DNA from: Clostridium sp. CAG:590
GTDB taxonomy: Bacteria; Bacillota; Clostridia; Lachnospirales; Lachnospiraceae
Direction of reading: 5' to 3'
DNA length: 46,186 nt
Assembly: GCA_000431135.1 (NCBI GenBank)
Contig: HF987830.1
Span: 1-46,186, forward strand
A program made the position numbers and the translations under genes. Shown piece by piece: positions 42,171 to 46,186 of the stretch. Each line of letters begins with the position of its first letter. The first letter of the stretch is position 1. The notes beneath the pieces were generated by a model. That model did no database searches. It was not told where the DNA came from and worked only from the letters and a program-made list of their open reading frames with translations.

Positions 42171-42521
42171 GTTGATATCCTCTTGTTACTGACATATTCT
42201 GATTTGAGTCTAAATGGAATCCTATATATTCATACACTTCTATTATATCCGCATGCGATTCGTTCAATCAAACAGGATTGTCGGATATACAGCAATCATT
42301 TGCACTCTTTCTATTATCTTTTCCAGTTTCTTATTATAATAAGAGCGTTCATGAAAAATCAATAAAAATGAAAAATTTTTCACTTAATTTTATTGATTTT
42401 ATGATTCAATTATGTATAATTAGAAAGTGGGTGTCAAGGAATCATTCCCACATGGATATTGTTCATCTGTGTTCACAGATGATTATCAATACAATTTCAA
42501 AGAAAAGAGGTATTAAGTAAC
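42171..42521 (+). promoter_or_regulatory. pckA promoter and leader with nested palindromes
   Basis: This 351-nt stretch has no gene. A promoter is visible: TTGATT 42393-42398, a 16-nt spacer and exact TATAAT 42415-42420. A 13-bp inverted repeat (42355-42367 and 42388-42400; arm AAAATCAATAAAA) covers the -35 box, and inside it lies a perfect 14-bp palindrome TGAAAAATTTTTCA (42369-42382). The leader of about 95 nt contains a hairpin, CATCTGTG/CACAGATG at 42464-42481, and an AAGAGG ribosome site. The palindromes look like operators; the protein that binds is unknown. Confidence 0.65.
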
Positions 42522-44135
42522 ATGGCAAACATCGATTTAAGCAAGTATGGTATTACTGGAACTACTGAGATTGTTTACAACCCTTCTTACGAATTACTTT
42601 TCGAGGAAGAGACTAAGTCTTCAAACGAAGGTTATGAGGTTGGTCAGAACACAGAGCTTAATGCTGTCAACGTTATGACAGGTATTTACACAGGACGTTC
42701 TCCTAAAGACAAATTCATCGTTGAAGATGAGAATTCTGAGAATACAGTATGGTGGGATTCTGAAGAATATCACAATGATAACCACCGTATGTCACAGGAT
42801 GCATGGAAAGCAGTTAAAGAGATCGCTAAGACAGAGCTTTCTAACAAGAAATTATATGTAGTAGATGCATTCTGCGGAGCAAATAAAGATACTCGTATGG
42901 CTGTTCGTTTCATCGTTGAGGTTGCTTGGCAGGCTCATTTTGTAACAAACATGTTCATCAAGCCAACTGAGGAAGAGTTGAAGAACTTTGAACCGGACTT
43001 CGTTGTTTACAACGCATCTAAGGCTAAGGTTGAGAATTACAAAGAATTAGGTATTAACTCTGAGACTTGTGTAGCATTCAACATCACAAGCAGAGAGCAG
43101 GTTATCATTAATACATGGTACGGCGGAGAGATGAAGAAAGGTATGTTCTCTATGATGAACTACTACTTACCACTTAAGGGCATTGCTTCAATGCACTGTT
43201 CTGCTAACACAGATAAGGATGGTAAGAACACAGCAATCTTCTTCGGTCTTTCAGGAACAGGTAAGACAACACTTTCTACAGATCCTAAGAGATTATTGAT
43301 CGGTGATGATGAGCACGGTTGGGATGACAACGGTGTATTCAACTTCGAGGGTGGTTGCTACGCTAAGGTTATCGGTCTTGATAAAGAGTCTGAGCCAGAT
43401 ATCTACAATGCGATCAGAAGAGATGCATTGCTTGAGAACGTAACTGTTGCGGCAGATGGTAAGATTGACTTCGAGGACAAGAGTGTAACAGAGAATACCC
43501 GTGTATCTTATCCAATCGATCACATTGACAACATCGTATCTAAGGTAAATGGCGTATCTGCAGGTCCTGCAGCTCAGAATGTTATCTTCCTTTCAGCAGA
43601 TGCATTCGGAGTACTTCCTCCGGTATCTATTCTTACACCAGAGCAGACACAGTACTACTTCTTATCAGGATTTACTGCAAAGCTTGCCGGTACAGAGCGC
43701 GGAATCACAGAGCCAACTCCTACATTCTCAGCATGTTTCGGACAGGCATTCTTAGAGCTTCATCCTACTAAGTACGGTGAAGAGCTTGTTAAGAAGATGG
43801 AGAAGAGTGGTGCTAAGGCTTACTTAGTTAACACAGGATGGAATGGTACAGGTAAGCGTATCACAATCAAGGATACTCGTGGAATCATCGATGCTATCTT
43901 AAATGGTGATATCAAGAACGCTCCTACCAAGACAATTCCTTACTTCAACTTCGAAGTTCCTACAGAACTTCCGGGTGTTGATTCAGGAATCTTAGATCCT
44001 CGTGATACTTACGCTGATGCTTCTGAATGGGAGACCAAGGCTAAGGATCTTGCTGAGAGATTTAACAAGAACTTCAAGAAGTATGAGACCAACGAAGCTG
44101 GTAAGGCTTTAGTAGCTGCTGGTCCTCAGCTTTAA
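42522..44135 (+). CDS. pckA: Phosphoenolpyruvate carboxykinase (ATP)
   Basis: A 537-aa cytoplasmic enzyme for the reversible step oxaloacetate + ATP to PEP + CO2 + ADP. In fermenting anaerobes it can also run in the carboxylating, ATP-forming direction. Family motifs are TGIYTGRSPKDKFIVED, MFSMMNYYLPLKGIASMHCSAN, the P-loop FFGLSGTGKTTLSTD, the metal-binding LIGDDEHGWDDNGVFNFEGG and the adenine-site NTGWNGTGKRI. Length is standard. Codons differ from neighbours (many GTT, AAG, CTT, GAG), as expected for a highly expressed gene. Monocistronic, with a strong terminator. Confidence 0.97.
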   Translation: MANIDLSKYGITGTTEIVYNPSYELLFEEETKSSNEGYEVGQNTELNAVNVMTGIYTGRSPKDKFIVEDENSENTVWWDSEEYHNDNHRMSQDAWKAVKEIAKTELSNKKLYVVDAFCGANKDTRMAVRFIVEVAWQAHFVTNMFIKPTEEELKNFEPDFVVYNASKAKVENYKELGINSETCVAFNITSREQVIINTWYGGEMKKGMFSMMNYYLPLKGIASMHCSANTDKDGKNTAIFFGLSGTGKTTLSTDPKRLLIGDDEHGWDDNGVFNFEGGCYAKVIGLDKESEPDIYNAIRRDALLENVTVAADGKIDFEDKSVTENTRVSYPIDHIDNIVSKVNGVSAGPAAQNVIFLSADAFGVLPPVSILTPEQTQYYFLSGFTAKLAGTERGITEPTPTFSACFGQAFLELHPTKYGEELVKKMEKSGAKAYLVNTGWNGTGKRITIKDTRGIIDAILNGDIKNAPTKTIPYFNFEVPTELPGVDSGILDPRDTYADASEWETKAKDLAERFNKNFKKYETNEAGKALVAAGPQL

Positions 44136-44179
44136 TTCAAGCATAAGAAACTCTCAGTTTCTTAACATATCGTAATACG

Positions 44180-44217
44180 AAACGGGATGCCGTATACAAT
44201 CGGCATCCCGTTTTTTA
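44180..44217 (+). terminator. Intrinsic terminator of pckA
   Basis: A 13-bp perfect stem, AAACGGGATGCCG (44180-44192) and CGGCATCCCGTTT (44201-44213), with a T-run that continues to 44216. Confidence 0.93.
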
Positions 44218-44237
44218 TTCATTATATATATTCTTCA

Positions 44238-44813
44238 CTATCTGACAGACCATAGCAGAATCCCCAAAAGTGCAGACACTATAATCATTGCAACCGGCGA
44301 CGGTTCCTGATGAAATTTCTTTTTCACAACCACATGCGTCAGGATAAGAACACCAAACACGACTATCGAGCGGATATCCGGATTCAAATTATCCCCCACC
44401 AGCTGAACCGAGCAAAATGTATGAATCGCCATCAAAATACCCGTAGCAAATATCATCGCCACAATACAGGGACGAACCCCTGTAAGAAATGCCTGTACAC
44501 CTTTATATTTCAAGAGATTATGCATGATAGCTGCAATCAATAAAATAATCACAAAGGACGGAAGAACCACTCCTACGGTTGCACACAGTGAACCTGCTAT
44601 TCCACCTTGCGAAGAACCTATAAATGTTGCCATATTTACCGCTAATGGTCCCGGAGTCGACTCTGAAATGGCAATAAAGCTGGTAAAATCGCTCTCCGTC
44701 ATCCATCCATACTCTAACACCATTTCCCGGATTAAAGCAATCATTCCATACCCACCGCCAAGGGAAACAGCCCCTATCTTGGCAAATTCCATAAACAATT
44801 TCCAATAAATCAT
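44238..44813 (-). CDS. Chromate transporter, half-size subunit B
   Basis: A 191-aa membrane protein, one half of a two-gene short-chain CHR transporter. It has about six hydrophobic segments and the CHR motifs KIGAVSLGGGYGMIALI and ISESTPGPLAVNMATFIGSSQGG. CHR proteins export chromate in proteobacteria; the native substrate in gut Clostridia may be another oxyanion. Its ATG overlaps the stop of the partner gene (ATGA), so the two are made together. Confidence 0.92.
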   Translation of the reverse strand: MIYWKLFMEFAKIGAVSLGGGYGMIALIREMVLEYGWMTESDFTSFIAISESTPGPLAVNMATFIGSSQGGIAGSLCATVGVVLPSFVIILLIAAIMHNLLKYKGVQAFLTGVRPCIVAMIFATGILMAIHTFCSVQLVGDNLNPDIRSIVVFGVLILTHVVVKKKFHQEPSPVAMIIVSALLGILLWSVR

Positions 44814-45400
44814 TTATCATTCTCTCCCTTTTTCTCGTTCATATAATGACACACCTGTGGCAATCCATAAACCGCAGTCCCAATGATTCCGCACACAATA
44901 ATATAGTACAGAGAGGATATCTCTACCGCCCACAAAGAGCATACCAACATCACAATACTAACTGCAGTTAATATGCAAATGTGAAACCAGTTCTTTTCCA
45001 TTGTTCTCCACAGCTTCACCGCCGCACTTAAGATCAGATATACTACACATACCTGAATGCCATGGAACGCATACGTCACATACTTAAGTTCCATAAACTG
45101 CTTAAAAAAGAGTGAGATCAGATAAATAATCACAAAAGAAGGACTGCACACTGCACAGGTGGCACTGATCGCACCGGCTATTCCATCCACCTTATATCCG
45201 ATATAGGTGGCACTGTTCACCGCTACCGGTCCCGGTGTCGATTCAGCAATTGCAACCATATCCAAAAACTCATCCTGATCCATCCATTTTCTTCTTGCAA
45301 CAAACTGCCGCTCGAGCAAGTGGATCATGGCATATCCTCCTCCAAATGTGAATGCTCCAATCTTCAAAAAATCCCAAAATAATATTCCTACTTTTTTCAT
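44810..45400 (-). CDS. Chromate transporter, half-size subunit A
   Basis: 196 residues from ATG 45400 (MKKVGILFWDFLKIG); the open frame extends 22 codons further upstream but that part overlaps the neighbouring gene and looks unlike the family. CHR motifs are KIGAFTFGGGYAMIHLL and IAESTPGPVAVNSATYIGYKVDG, the counterpart of subunit B. About six membrane helices. No good ribosome site is visible at 45400; translation may be coupled to the gene ending 4 nt upstream. Confidence 0.88.
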   Translation of the reverse strand: MKKVGILFWDFLKIGAFTFGGGYAMIHLLERQFVARRKWMDQDEFLDMVAIAESTPGPVAVNSATYIGYKVDGIAGAISATCAVCSPSFVIIYLISLFFKQFMELKYVTYAFHGIQVCVVYLILSAAVKLWRTMEKNWFHICILTAVSIVMLVCSLWAVEISSLYYIIVCGIIGTAVYGLPQVCHYMNEKKGENDK

Positions 45401-45404
45401 ATCT

Positions 45405-46186
45405 TTATTTTGTTCTAACCGTTTTGATCTTAGACCATGCGGAATATACCCTCTTGTAAGTTGCATTTACCTTTACAATCCGATAAGTCCGGATCCGTAC
45501 ATAATACTTCTTTTTCGCTTTTAATTTCTTGACCTTACATATCTTCTTATCCGATGCAAGCCGGACATTTTTCGCACCCTTCATGCTCTTCTTCGTCGAA
45601 TACGCTACTTCATATCCATTGCACGCCCTGGCAATGCCTTTCCATCTAACCGTAAAGCCTTTCTTAGTAGCCTTTATCTTAATAATCTTTGTCTTTCTAA
45701 CGGCTTCTACTTCTGCAAGACTATCGTATTCTTCATAGTCACCTTCTTGTACATCCTTTTCTTTCCAATCTTTATCCCTGTCCTCTGTGTCGATACCCTT
45801 CACATCAGAATATTGCGATGAATTGGTTGTTGTTTCACTTTCCGTGGTTGAAGTCTGATTCTGAAACGTCTGATCATTACCAGGATGAGCGCTTGACGGT
45901 GCGGTTATTTTCGGAACCACCTCCCGGTATTTGAAAATCTTACTGCATACCGAACAATGGCTTCCTTCTGTCAATCCGGTTGTTGTTGCCGTTGCCGGTA
46001 CTGCCGGATCAATCACTTTGGTGTGTCCGGTTGCCGGAATCTCTTCTGTATAACTGGCTCCACACCCGATGCAGGTATATTGCTTCGTTCCTTTTTCAGT
46101 ACAAGATGGCTTCCTAATGATCACTCCGTTATCATAGGTATGTCCGGTTGCCGGAATGTCAACCTCAAAATACCAGCCGCACCCGT
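45405..46186 (-). CDS. Secreted Cys-pair-repeat protein with FN3-like C-terminus, 5' end cut by window edge
   Basis: The frame is open to the right edge, so the N terminus and any signal peptide are missing; 259 residues are seen. Residues 1-100 are two to three copies of a surface repeat built on C-x-x-C and PATGHT units (IPATGHTYDNG, SCTEKGTKQYTCIGCG, IPATGHTKVID, GSHCSVCSK). A Ser/Thr/Asp-rich linker follows, then a Lys/Arg-rich FN3-like domain (about 170-259: GFTVRWKGIARACNGYEVAYST, KKYYVRIRTYR). The same FN3-like type ends the protease at 29514. Such repeats are common on exported Lachnospiraceae proteins. The missing part would hold any enzymatic domain. Confidence 0.82.
   Translation of the reverse strand, partial: GCGWYFEVDIPATGHTYDNGVIIRKPSCTEKGTKQYTCIGCGASYTEEIPATGHTKVIDPAVPATATTTGLTEGSHCSVCSKIFKYREVVPKITAPSSAHPGNDQTFQNQTSTTESETTTNSSQYSDVKGIDTEDRDKDWKEKDVQEGDYEEYDSLAEVEAVRKTKIIKIKATKKGFTVRWKGIARACNGYEVAYSTKKSMKGAKNVRLASDKKICKVKKLKAKKKYYVRIRTYRIVKVNATYKRVYSAWSKIKTVRTK

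Noticed and set aside
46122..46124. GTG as the start of the right-edge protein
   Set aside because: The frame stays open to the edge and continues the same Cys-pair/PATGHT repeat, so the GTG is an internal Val codon.
1..46186. CRISPR arrays, insertion sequences, integrases, prophage or attachment sites
   Set aside because: None seen by eye on either strand; no regularly spaced repeats, transposase or phage structural genes.

Overview
The window reads as chromosomal DNA from a motile, low-to-moderate GC Clostridia, most likely a Lachnospiraceae gut anaerobe. Reasons: AGGAGG-type ribosome sites with some GTG/TTG starts, a CIRCE-controlled Hsp20, ATP-dependent PEP carboxykinase, an acyl-ACP thioesterase, a DUF1015 protein, tandem half-size chromate transporters, lysine-rich FN3-like and Cys-pair repeats on secreted proteins, a YjfB-like motility protein and a chemoreceptor. 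The species is inferred by family content only. I see no phage, transposase, CRISPR array or rRNA.

Layout. 1-3.8 kb: a truncated secreted transglutaminase-like protein, an SH3-NlpC/P60 wall hydrolase, a YjfB-like protein, and a TetR regulator with an alpha/beta hydrolase. 3.9-4.6 kb: Hsp20 behind a CIRCE/sigma-A promoter. 4.6-9.7 kb: a leftward run CvfB - RidA - CPBP protease - NatA-like ATPase - NatB-like permease fused to a second CPBP protease. 9.7-15 kb: an MmcQ-alkyltransferase-like fusion, an esterase overlapping a chemoreceptor fused to a YcgR/PilZ c-di-GMP module, an AlkD-like protein and an acyl-ACP thioesterase. 15.1 kb: tRNA-Gln(CUG). 15.2-23.3 kb: a leftward cluster CLC antiporter - MoxR ATPase - DUF58 - membrane transglutaminase - GH3 hexosaminidase - WYL regulator. 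23.5-29.5 kb: cytidylate-kinase-like, DUF1015, an HTH/S24-like regulator, tRNA-Gly(CCC), an NYN-LOTUS protein and a K+/H+ antiporter.

29.5-36.2 kb is the most unusual part. It is a tight leftward five-gene signalling operon: GAF-GGDEF diguanylate cyclase; TIR domain with zinc ribbons; receiver-class III nucleotide cyclase; an unrecognised 346-aa protein with an internal duplication; and a secreted papain-like protease. Together with the chemoreceptor-PilZ fusion this points to heavy use of cyclic nucleotides, possibly linked to NAD-type TIR chemistry.

36.2-46.2 kb: sugar isomerase, glycerol-1-phosphate dehydrogenase, an NSS transporter, TspO, a D-2-hydroxyacid dehydrogenase with an SDR, pckA with nested palindromes at its promoter, a two-gene chromate transporter, and a truncated secreted Cys-pair/FN3-like protein at the right edge.

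All functions are assigned by motif reading; no database search was run. Where an upstream start lacked a ribosome site I moved it to the best-supported start and say so.
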